In this document: positions 1 to 5,835 of the stretch, piece after piece | How the letters are laid out: each line of letters opens with the position of its first letter | Numbering within the stretch: position 1 is the stretch's first letter | Assembly (NCBI GenBank): GCA_046076025.1 | Contig: JBJTRF010000290.1 | Location: 1 to 19,443 of the forward strand | Origin: UBA668 sp046076025 | GTDB taxonomy: Bacteria > Actinomycetota > Acidimicrobiia > Acidimicrobiales > Ilumatobacteraceae | Direction: 5' to 3' | Length of the DNA: 19,443 nt | The notes under the pieces: generated by a model | What the model was told of the DNA's origin: nothing | Seen by the model: the letters and a program-made list of their open reading frames with translations, nothing else | Database searches by the model: none | Made by a program: the position numbers and the translations under genes

Positions 1-62
1 GGCGGTTTTTTTGCCAGGCCTTGGGGGTTTTTTTTGCTCTTTCCTCTTTTTTTGTTTTGTCG
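1..62. other. T-homopolymer-rich contig edge, probable sequencing/assembly artefact
   Basis: This stretch carries four long T runs (around 6-12, 28-35, 47-53 and 55-58) and is T-rich in an otherwise GC-rich window. It happens to be open in the frame of the ABC ATPase, but the encoded residues are Phe/Leu/Ser-rich and do not resemble the expected segment between Walker A and the signature motif. Recognisable ATPase sequence starts at about base 63. I infer low-quality or chimeric sequence at a contig end; a genuine junction cannot be excluded. Confidence 0.6.
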
Positions 63-695
63 CCAGCCGCTCCGCTACGCATCCAGAAGGTGGAGGGCGA
101 TCACGACGCTCGGGTGCAGGAGTTGCTCGAACTGGTCGGCCTGTCGCCCGATCACGCCCGCCGGTTCCCGCACGAGTTCTCCGGCGGCCAGCGCCAGCGC
201 ATCGGCATCGCCAGGGCACTGGCGCTGAACCCGTCGCTGATCGTGCTCGACGAACCCGTGTCCGCGCTCGACGTCAGCGTGCAGGGCTCGGTGGTGAACC
301 TGCTCGAGGACCTACAGGACCGCCTCGGGCTCAGCTACCTGTTCATCGCCCACGACCTGTCCGTCGTGCGGCACATCAGCGACATGGTTGCCGTGATGTA
401 CCTCGGCAAGATCATGGAGCTCGCCCCGTCCGAGGCCCTCTACGAGAGCCCGGTGCACCCGTATACCCGCGCGCTGCTGTCGGCCGTGCCCGAACCTGAT
501 CCTGTGAGCGAGCGCACGCGCAGCCGCATCATGCTGCAGGGCGACGTGCCGAGCCCGATCAACCCGCCGTCGGGCTGCCGGTTCCGCACGAGATGCCCGT
601 ATGCCACCGACCTGTGCGCCGCCGAGGAGCCCCAGTTGGTCGACAGGGGACAGGGCCACCCGGTGGCCTGCCACTTCCCCGACGCCGGCCGGTAG
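3..695 (+). CDS. Oligopeptide/dipeptide ABC transporter ATP-binding protein, 5'-truncated (OppF/DppF type)
   Basis: This is the C-terminal part of the cytoplasmic ATPase that powers peptide (or nickel/opine) import through an Opp/Dpp-type permease. Visible in order: a helical-domain remnant from about base 63, the ABC signature with SGGQ at 180-191, Walker B with LDEP centred on 246-257, the D-loop SALD, and the H-loop His in AHDLS near 349. The C-terminal oligopeptide-transporter extension follows, with CRFRTRCPYA and a later Cys. Walker A and the Q-loop are missing because the gene runs off the window edge. The frame is open to base 3, but the residues before about base 63 come from the anomalous T-rich edge, so the true 5' boundary is unknown. 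The OppF/DppF position (last gene of such operons) is inferred from the extension; the substrate cannot be told. Confidence 0.88.
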   Translation, partial: RFFCQALGVFFALSSFFVLSPAAPLRIQKVEGDHDARVQELLELVGLSPDHARRFPHEFSGGQRQRIGIARALALNPSLIVLDEPVSALDVSVQGSVVNLLEDLQDRLGLSYLFIAHDLSVVRHISDMVAVMYLGKIMELAPSEALYESPVHPYTRALLSAVPEPDPVSERTRSRIMLQGDVPSPINPPSGCRFRTRCPYATDLCAAEEPQLVDRGQGHPVACHFPDAGR

Positions 696-698
696 GCT
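693..698 (+). promoter_or_regulatory. -10-like element TAGGCT upstream of secG
   Basis: TAGGCT ends 8 bases before the GTG at 707, and its first three bases are the TAG stop of the ABC ATPase. It fits the -10/start spacing repeated across the window. No clear -35 was seen. Confidence 0.45.
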
Positions 699-706
699 CT
701 GCGGCC

Positions 707-946
707 GTGCGTACCGTCATCATGTACCTCACCGTGCTGGTGAACATCGTGTCGCTTGTCGGCACCATCGCCGGCGTCCTCATGCACAGCGGGCGCGGCG
801 GCGGCCTCAGCGACATGTTCGGCGGCGGCGGCACCACCGCCCTCGGCAGCACGGCGGCCGAGCGCAACCTCACCCGCATCACCACCGTGATGGGCATCAT
901 CTGGATCGGCACGGTCATCGCGCTCAGCTTCCTGTTGGTGCGCTGA
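707..946 (+). CDS. secG: Preprotein translocase subunit SecG
   Basis: This 79-residue inner-membrane protein stimulates the SecYEG channel in Sec-dependent export. It has the family layout: a first membrane helix at about residues 3-24, a polar loop with the diagnostic HSGRGGGLSDMFGGG, then STAAERNLTRIT, and a second helix at about residues 57-77. The length is typical for actinobacterial SecG. The start is the GTG at 707, preceded by TAGGCT; ATG 722 is an in-frame alternative that would trim five residues. A longer upstream reading frame is a shadow overlapping the ABC gene. It lies 11 bases after the ABC stop and 31 bases before tRNA-Leu. The identification is firm; the exact start is less so. 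Confidence 0.93.
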   Translation: MRTVIMYLTVLVNIVSLVGTIAGVLMHSGRGGGLSDMFGGGGTTALGSTAAERNLTRITTVMGIIWIGTVIALSFLLVR

Positions 947-963
947 GACACCTGGGGTAGCCT
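935..963 (+). promoter_or_regulatory. Candidate sigma-70-type promoter for tRNA-Leu
   Basis: TTGGTG at 935-940 and TAGCCT at 958-963 are separated by 17 bases. The hexamer ends 14 bases before the mature tRNA 5' end, leaving a short leader for RNase P. The -35 box lies inside the 3' end of secG. Confidence 0.5.
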
Positions 964-977
964 TCGCTTCCCACCAC

Positions 978-1061
978 GTCGGAGTGGCGGAATAGGCAGA
1001 CGCGCTAGCTTGAGGGGCTAGTGAACGTAAGTTCGTGGGGGTTCAAGTCCCCCCTCCGACA
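978..1061 (+). tRNA. tRNA-Leu (anticodon GAG)
   Basis: A complete class II cloverleaf can be drawn. The acceptor stem GTCGGAG (978-984) pairs with CTCCGAC (1054-1060), with discriminator A1061. The anticodon stem CTAGC/GCTAG (1005-1009/1017-1021) encloses loop TTGAGGG with anticodon GAG at 1012-1014. The long variable arm pairs GAAC with GTTC, and the T arm is GGGGG-TTCAAGT-CCCCC (1037-1053). The long variable arm and GAG anticodon identify a leucine tRNA reading CUY codons. The 3' CCA is not encoded. Confidence 0.97.
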
Positions 1062-1073
1062 CTGAGGGTGATG

Positions 1074-1095
1074 TCGCCAGACATCCGCTTGGCGA
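1074..1095 (+). terminator. Weak hairpin downstream of tRNA-Leu, possible terminator
   Basis: TCGCCA (1074-1079) and TGGCGA (1090-1095) form a perfect 6-bp stem with a 10-base loop. A second hairpin, AGCGTC/GACGCT, lies at 1113-1118/1125-1130. Neither has a T tract. Apart from these and the -10-like element at 1195, the 145-base gap between tRNA and the next gene holds nothing recognisable. Confidence 0.25.
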
Positions 1096-1194
1096 GCCGT
1101 CGCCTGATGGCAAGCGTCAGCCGCGACGCTGATGGCCGTCGTCGATGTCCTTCGGCGTGACGTCGTGGTCTCCCGTGCGTCAAGCCCCTCAGAG

Positions 1195-1200
1195 TAAGTT
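1195..1200 (+). promoter_or_regulatory. -10-like element TAAGTT upstream of the gene at 1207
   Basis: TAAGTT ends exactly 6 bases before the GTG at 1207, as expected if transcription begins at the start codon (leaderless mRNA). No Shine-Dalgarno is present between them. Confidence 0.5.
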
Positions 1201-1206
1201 GCGACC

Positions 1207-2580
1207 GTGAAGCCGGTCGTCCGCGTGTTCCGAGACTGCGGCTGGTGGCTGAGGTGTCGCTGGCCGTGGCTTGTGGGCCTGCTCATCGTCCTGGTCCTCG
1301 TCGTCGTCCCGACGTTCCCCGGTCGGGCCAACCACGACACCGATCAAATGGTGAGGGACATGAGCGCCGGCGTCTACACCGACTGGTGGTCGCCGCTGCT
1401 CATGATGGCGTGGCGGCCCCTGTACATGATCGGGCTAGACGTCGGCTTCTTGCAGATTGGCCAGGTTGCTGCGTTCTTTGCCGCGGTCGGATCGTTGCTC
1501 CGCCCCGTCTTCGCCCGGCGATTGCACGCCATTGCGGCCACTGTGTTCGTCTGCATGTTTCCCACGACCTACGCCATGCTCATCAACATCATTCGCGACA
1601 CATGGTTCACGGTGGCCGTCGCGTGCTCAGTGGCCGTCGCGTTTCGGACGCGCAGTCCAAAGCCAATACATGGAGCACTTCTTGCGCTCGGGCTGGGGGC
1701 CGTCGTGGCAGCGCGGCAGAACGGGATCGTGGTGGTGATGGTCGTGGCTGGAGCGTCGGCCCTCCACTGGGGCCTGGTGGGACTACGGACGTCGCAAGTT
1801 CGAAGGCTTGTGGCGGGGATCGCTGTCGGGGTGATGACGGGACTGGTCTACTTCGGCGTGGTGCAGGGACTTCACGCCGTGACCGACGTCGAGTCGACGG
1901 GGCCCGCGGCGGCCACCTATTACGTTGATCTCGATGAGATGAGCACGCGGGTCGGCACGCTGCTCGTGCCCGAGGTCTACATCAAGGACACGCTCACGCT
2001 GGACGATCTCAGAGCTGACCGGAACTACGTTCCCTACGGCGTCCGTGACTTAGTGACCCTGCGTCTTCCCCCCGAGGATCGTGCAGCAGCGTCGGATGCA
2101 TGGCGCAATGCCGTTGCCGAATATCCGTACGTCTACTTCCAAGCACGGTGGCAGATGTTCACACGTCAGGTCGGCTGGAGCGGGGCTCCTGCAGAGGCGT
2201 ATTACGCGACTCGCGGCACGAGCAGGGACTTCGAGCCAAGGTCGAGGCGCCTCAGCAACCTCTCGACGGCCTACCTTTCGATGTTCGACGGCGGCGACAA
2301 GTCACGAGGTGGATTCATCCACCGTCCGTGGCTGTACGTCGCCGTCGCAGTTGCGGCAGCATGCCGTCTCGGTCGGCGCTGGCCGCTTCTGTGGTGCATA
2401 CCGGCATTGCAGTCGGCCGTTCTGCTGGGGCTATTCGTCCTGTCGCCCATCAGCAAGGTTCGCCTGGTGCACGCCGTGTTCATGCTGGGGCTCATTGGCG
2501 CGGTGTATGCGGTCGCCGGCGGACGATTCATGCTCGAGAGCGAAGTCGAACGCCTACGACGCCGCAGCGACCAGCAGTAA
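1207..2580 (+). CDS. Multi-pass membrane protein, DUF6020/GT-C-like
   Basis: This 457-residue protein has roughly ten hydrophobic segments: one near the N-terminus (about 21-35), a cluster at 80-220, a large extracytoplasmic loop at about 220-370, and three at the C-terminus. It resembles DUF6020-type membrane proteins, which have a GT-C glycosyltransferase-like architecture. The cues are an acidic first loop (HDTD, 43-46), YTDWWSPLL (57-65), IRDTWFT (129-135, like the family's KD-x-x-F element) and AARQNGI (168-174, like the family's RNNG). If so it may move or add sugars using lipid-linked donors, but that role is inference. The GTG start is supported by TAAGTT six bases upstream. Its GC content is visibly lower than its neighbours and it stands next to tRNA-Leu, so recent acquisition is possible. 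It converges with the gene ending at 2618. Confidence 0.75.
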   Translation: MKPVVRVFRDCGWWLRCRWPWLVGLLIVLVLVVVPTFPGRANHDTDQMVRDMSAGVYTDWWSPLLMMAWRPLYMIGLDVGFLQIGQVAAFFAAVGSLLRPVFARRLHAIAATVFVCMFPTTYAMLINIIRDTWFTVAVACSVAVAFRTRSPKPIHGALLALGLGAVVAARQNGIVVVMVVAGASALHWGLVGLRTSQVRRLVAGIAVGVMTGLVYFGVVQGLHAVTDVESTGPAAATYYVDLDEMSTRVGTLLVPEVYIKDTLTLDDLRADRNYVPYGVRDLVTLRLPPEDRAAASDAWRNAVAEYPYVYFQARWQMFTRQVGWSGAPAEAYYATRGTSRDFEPRSRRLSNLSTAYLSMFDGGDKSRGGFIHRPWLYVAVAVAAACRLGRRWPLLWCIPALQSAVLLGLFVLSPISKVRLVHAVFMLGLIGAVYAVAGGRFMLESEVERLRRRSDQQ

Positions 2581-2583
2581 GTC

Positions 2584-2608
2584 GGCCCGATGGGGATCCC
2601 GTACGGCC
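2584..2608. terminator. Weak bidirectional hairpin between convergent genes
   Basis: GGCC arms (2584-2587 and 2605-2608) flank a GGGATCCC palindrome (2593-2600) in the 37-base gap between two convergent stops. Pairing is interrupted and there is no T tract, so this is only a suggestion. Confidence 0.2.
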
Positions 2609-2617
2609 GGTGTGGGC

Positions 2618-3076
2618 TCAGCAGTTCCAGCCGTCGACCTTGCCGATGGTCTCGCTGCGGCTCGAGCCGCCGGCGCTGATCACCGCAACGGTGTAGAAGT
2701 CCTCGAGGCCCGTGCCATCGGCACTCGGACAGAGGCGGGCGGGGGTGGTGACCGTCCACGACACGGCCTTTGTCGACCTGGTGAGCGACCGTGTCTGCGA
2801 GACGATGAACTGGTTGCCCAGTTGGTCGACGACGGCCCCGTCGAGCTCGACGACCTGCACCACGACGGTGACGTTCACGCTGGTGGCGGCCGTGCACGAG
2901 ACGCGTGCGCTGCCAGTGAGCTGCTTGGTCTTCGAGAGGGCCGGCAGCACGGCGGTGAGCGAGCACGAGACCGACGGGTTGGAGATGGTGACCGTCGCAG
3001 CGGCCGGGGCGGCGCCCATGGCGGCGACCGCCACCGCGGTGGCGGCAAGTGCGCTGGTTACTCGACGGAACCTCAT
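2618..3076 (-). CDS. Small secreted protein of unknown function
   Basis: This 152-residue protein was not recognised. The N-terminus MRFRRVTSALAATAVAVAAM followed by GAAPAAA is a classical signal peptide, with cleavage probably near residue 27, so the product should be exported. The mature part, about 125 residues, is rich in Ser, Thr and Val with alternating beta-type patterns. It has four Cys (in VSCSL, RVSCTA, RLCPSA and the terminal WNC), suggesting a disulphide-bonded beta-sandwich. That fold is a guess. The ATG at 3076 is chosen over an upstream in-frame one at 3127 because it starts the signal peptide directly and has a -10-like TACAAC six bases upstream. It is divergent from the GH18 gene and convergent with the membrane protein. 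Confidence 0.7.
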   Translation of the reverse strand: MRFRRVTSALAATAVAVAAMGAAPAAATVTISNPSVSCSLTAVLPALSKTKQLTGSARVSCTAATSVNVTVVVQVVELDGAVVDQLGNQFIVSQTRSLTRSTKAVSWTVTTPARLCPSADGTGLEDFYTVAVISAGGSSRSETIGKVDGWNC

Positions 3077-3082
3077 GTCATC

Positions 3083-3088
3083 GTTGTA
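3083..3088 (-). promoter_or_regulatory. -10-like element TACAAC for the gene at 3076
   Basis: On the minus strand TACAAC ends six bases before the ATG at 3076. It departs from TAnnnT only in the last base. Spacing again suggests a leaderless transcript. Confidence 0.35.
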
Positions 3089-3118
3089 CACCAGAATCCG
3101 CCACCGTCTACGCATAAG

Positions 3119-3167
3119 TGACCACAAAGAGTGATCTTGACCGAACCTGTGTCGTACTGTGACCGAA
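3119..3167 (+). repeat. TGACC direct-repeat array, candidate operator
   Basis: TGACC occurs at 3119, 3138 and 3160. The last two extend to identical TGACCGAA copies (3138-3145 and 3160-3167) spaced 22 bases start to start, about two helical turns. The array overlaps the TACTGT element and lies between two divergent genes, a typical place for a regulator. The regulator is unknown. Confidence 0.35.
3155..3160 (+). promoter_or_regulatory. -10-like element TACTGT before small ORF
   Basis: TACTGT ends exactly six bases before the ATG at 3167, the same geometry as before the major genes. TTGACC at 3137-3142 is only 12 bases upstream, too close for a normal -35. Confidence 0.4.
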
Positions 3168-3259
3168 TGGCCACGGATGGGAGGGCCGCACGGGCTCCGG
3201 GCACGCCCATCCGTGCGTCGCGCTGCTGTCGGGCGCAGTGCGGCGTGCGGGTCGGGTGA
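3167..3259 (+). CDS. Candidate leaderless small ORF (30 aa, Arg/Cys-rich)
   Basis: ATG at 3167 opens a 30-codon frame ending with TGA at 3257-3259. The peptide contains seven Arg and three Cys, the latter in SRCCRAQCG near its C-terminus. No Shine-Dalgarno is present, but TACTGT lies six bases before the ATG, so the codon would be the 5' end of a leaderless transcript. A 10-bp inverted repeat (3172-3215) lies inside the ORF, and the stop is 77 bases before the GH18 start. Leaderless poly-Cys upstream ORFs acting as attenuators are known in mycobacteria; a comparable role here is inference. It may equally be chance, since the only support is promoter spacing and position. Confidence 0.3.
   Translation: MATDGRAARAPGTPIRASRCCRAQCGVRVG
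3172..3215. repeat. 10-bp perfect inverted repeat in divergent intergenic region
   Basis: CACGGATGGG (3172-3181) and CCCATCCGTG (3206-3215) are exact reverse complements separated by 24 bases. It lies upstream of the GH18 gene and within the candidate small ORF. There is no T tract. It could be an attenuator hairpin or an operator. Confidence 0.6.
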
Positions 3260-3324
3260 GCCGGCACGGGCTCCCGCGGCCGGCCGTCACACCGGGCGTG
3301 CTCAAGGGGTGCCTGGCCGGTGCC

Positions 3325-3330
3325 GATACT
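3325..3330 (+). promoter_or_regulatory. -10-like element GATACT upstream of GH18 gene
   Basis: GATACT ends six bases before the GTG at 3337. It matches the A and final T of TAnnnT but not the first T. It helps choose this GTG over the upstream in-frame GTG at 3238. Confidence 0.35.
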
Positions 3331-3336
3331 GAGCCC

Positions 3337-5781
3337 GTGATCGACCTTGCCCGACCCGCTCGTCTCCCGTCCGGGTCGGCGTTCCGCCGGCTCACCGTCC
3401 TCGCCGCTGCAGTCCTCTGCGCCGTGCCGCTGGCCGCAGCCGACCGCGTCAGCGCAGCGTCGGCGCAGCTCGTCGCCAACAGCTCGGTCGAGACCGTCAC
3501 GCCGCGCAACTCGGCACTGCCCCTGTCGTGGACGCAGGCGAAGAGCGGCAAGTTCCGGGTGGCGATGTCGTACCCCACTGGCGGTGCGCGCACCGGCACG
3601 CGGTTCGTGCGCACGGCCATCACGTCGTATACCTCGGGCTATGCCGGCTGGCGGTTCGCCCCCGTCGGGGTCGTGCCGGGGCAGACGTACCAGCTGAGCA
3701 CGTGGTATCGGGCGAACGCGGCCACGTCGCTCGTGGCCGAGTTCCGCACGGCGGCCGGGGCGGCCACCTTCCAGCAGGTCGCCACGGTAGCGGCGGCGGC
3801 GAACTGGGCCGAGGCGACGGCCACCGTCGTCGTTCCGGCCGGCACGGCCACGATGACCGTCGTGCACCGGCTGTCGTCGCTCGGCACGCTCGATGTCGAC
3901 GACACCAAGCTCACCGGTGAGGTGCCGGGGACCGGCATCACCGCACCGGCGTCGGTGTCCGCATGCGCGACGGCGCTGAACCAGCTCACCGTGTCGTGGT
4001 CGGCGGTCAGCGTCGCGTCGTCGTACGACCTGTCGTATGGGCTCACAGGGGCGAGCCCCACCGTCGTCACCGGCATCACGTCGACATCCCGGTCGGTCTC
4101 GTCGCTCGCAGCGGGCACCTACGAGGTGCGGGTCAGGGCAGTGAGCGGCACCTCGTCGTCGCCGTGGTCGGCAGCCATCGGAGCCACCGCCGTCGCCTCC
4201 ACGTCGACGAGCCTCGTGTCGAACGGCTCGTTCGAGCTGATGGGCTCGGGCTGCGCGGCCCCGCAGTCGTGGATCGCCGGGGGTTGGGGTACCAACACCC
4301 GCACCCTGACGACGCCGTCGACGGGCGGGGCGACCGGTGCCCGGTTCGGCCGGGTGCAGATCACCTCGTACTCGAGCGGCGATGCGAAGTGGGCATTCGA
4401 CCACGTGCCGGTCTCGGCCGGCGGCACCTACGTGTTCTCCGACTGGTACCGATCGAGTGCCCCATCACAGCTCACCATCGAGTACCGGACGTCTGCGGGC
4501 GCGCTGTCGTACGCCTGGCTGCGCGACCTCGCTGCCGCCACCAACTGGACACCGGTCACGGCGTGGTTCACCGTGCCGGCCGGCGTCACATCGGCCTCGG
4601 TGTTCCACCTGATCGCCCGGGTCGGCACGCTCGACATCGACGATGCATCGATCGTCGCCGATGCGTCGACGCTGGCGCCGCCGGCCGGGCTGGCGGCCTC
4701 GTCGTCGGCCGCCGACCGCTTCACGGCATCGTGGGGGAGCGTGGCAGCAGCCACCGCATACGACCTCCAGTACGCCGGCACGTCGTCGACGGGCACGCCA
4801 ATTGCCGCAGTCACCGTGGCCGACATCGCCACCACCTCGACAAGCGTCACCGGGCTCACACCGGGGTGGTACTCGGTGCAGGTGCGGGCGCGGAACTCGA
4901 CAGCCACCTCGGCGTGGTCGTCGCCTGCCGCCGTTGCCGTCGGCGTCACGGGCACGCCCCCCATCCCCGGGCTGCCCACCCGCTTCGTGGCCGGCTACCT
5001 CGAGGGATGGAACCTCGCCCTGCCGTCCACGCTGCCCTCGCAGTACGAGCTGCTGTACCACGCCTTCGCCCCGGTGCAGAGCGACGGCTCGGTGACGATC
5101 TACCTGTCGGGCGTGTCCCGGACGGCACTCGCCACCGAGTACAAGGCTCGTCGCGCCGCCGGCAAGCCGACGCTGCTGTCGATCGGCGGCGGCGGCGGGG
5201 CGCAGGCCGGACTCGGCACGGCCGCGCCGCAGCAGGCGTTCCTCGCCAGCGTGAAGCCGCTGATCGACGAGTTCGGCTTCTCGGGCATCGACTGGGACCT
5301 CGAGGCCGGCGTTCCGGGCGGCATCTCAGCCACAGGGCTCGCAGCGATCTCCAGGGCGCTGCGGGTGCACTACGGGGCAGGCTTCCTGATCACGATGGCC
5401 CCGTACGGCGACCCCACGGTGGAGACGCCGATGCGGGCCGTCGCACGCGACCTTGCCTCGACCGGCGACCTCGCCTATGTCGGATTCCAGTTCTACAACG
5501 ACAATGCGCCGACGTCGTCGAGCGTGCTGGCAAAGATGCGCAGCTGGATGACCGACACCGGCATCAGGCCCGACCAGTTCGTGATCGGATTCTGGGCCGG
5601 GCCGTGGGACTGGCCTGCCGGCTACGTGATGCCCGAGACGGCAATGGCTGCCATCTACGCCGACGTGGCAGCGGCCTACCCGACGCTGCGAGGCACCTAC
5701 ACGTGGGGAATCCGCGGCACTGACATGCCGCGCGGCTGGCTCTACGCCACCACGATGTGGCCGGTAGTGCACCCCGCCTGA
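3337..5781 (+). CDS. Secreted multidomain GH18 glycosidase (chitinase / endo-N-acetylglucosaminidase-like)
   Basis: This 814-residue exported protein is predicted to cut beta-1,4-GlcNAc-containing glycans outside the cell. Order: signal peptide (1 to about 43), carbohydrate-binding-like jelly-roll (about 44-192), fibronectin type III (about 202-287), a second copy of the binding module (about 289-442), a second Fn3 (about 446-537), and GH18 (549-814). In GH18 are the substrate-strand LLSIGGGG (Ser615), the catalytic strand SGIDWDLE with D652, D654 and acid/base E656, FQFYND with Q718, Y720 and N721, and a late Trp in YTWGIRG. The first Asp of DxxDxDxE is Ser649. The short catalytic domain with QFYN resembles hevamine-like GH18. 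The GTG at 3337 gives a proper signal peptide and has a -10-like hexamer. It stands alone, followed after 54 bases by the L,D-transpeptidase-like gene. Substrate (chitin or peptidoglycan) is unresolved. Confidence 0.88.
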   Translation: MIDLARPARLPSGSAFRRLTVLAAAVLCAVPLAAADRVSAASAQLVANSSVETVTPRNSALPLSWTQAKSGKFRVAMSYPTGGARTGTRFVRTAITSYTSGYAGWRFAPVGVVPGQTYQLSTWYRANAATSLVAEFRTAAGAATFQQVATVAAAANWAEATATVVVPAGTATMTVVHRLSSLGTLDVDDTKLTGEVPGTGITAPASVSACATALNQLTVSWSAVSVASSYDLSYGLTGASPTVVTGITSTSRSVSSLAAGTYEVRVRAVSGTSSSPWSAAIGATAVASTSTSLVSNGSFELMGSGCAAPQSWIAGGWGTNTRTLTTPSTGGATGARFGRVQITSYSSGDAKWAFDHVPVSAGGTYVFSDWYRSSAPSQLTIEYRTSAGALSYAWLRDLAAATNWTPVTAWFTVPAGVTSASVFHLIARVGTLDIDDASIVADASTLAPPAGLAASSSAADRFTASWGSVAAATAYDLQYAGTSSTGTPIAAVTVADIATTSTSVTGLTPGWYSVQVRARNSTATSAWSSPAAVAVGVTGTPPIPGLPTRFVAGYLEGWNLALPSTLPSQYELLYHAFAPVQSDGSVTIYLSGVSRTALATEYKARRAAGKPTLLSIGGGGGAQAGLGTAAPQQAFLASVKPLIDEFGFSGIDWDLEAGVPGGISATGLAAISRALRVHYGAGFLITMAPYGDPTVETPMRAVARDLASTGDLAYVGFQFYNDNAPTSSSVLAKMRSWMTDTGIRPDQFVIGFWAGPWDWPAGYVMPETAMAAIYADVAAAYPTLRGTYTWGIRGTDMPRGWLYATTMWPVVHPA

Positions 5782-5818
5782 CCGCGGTGATGCAGACGCT
5801 CGCTCACTGCCGACGACA

Positions 5819-5835
5819 GCCGCCAGACTGGCGGC
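5819..5835. terminator. 7-bp hairpin abutting the next start codon
   Basis: GCCGCCA (5819-5825) and TGGCGGC (5829-5835) pair perfectly around a 3-base loop, and GTG 5836 follows immediately. It lies 37 bases after the GH18 stop. It may end the GH18 transcript or hinder ribosome access; there is no T tract. The hexamer CAGACT (5824-5829), a weak -10 candidate for the next gene, overlaps the loop. Confidence 0.4.

Noticed and set aside
1037..1061. tRNA-Leu 3' end as an integrase attachment site
   Set aside because: No second copy of the 3' end was found by eye in the window and no integrase gene is present, so an att site cannot be claimed.
3238..3336. Upstream GTG start for the GH18 protein
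   Set aside because: It adds 33 residues before a complete signal peptide, and no -10 or Shine-Dalgarno fits it; the GTG at 3337 has both a -10-like hexamer and a good signal peptide.
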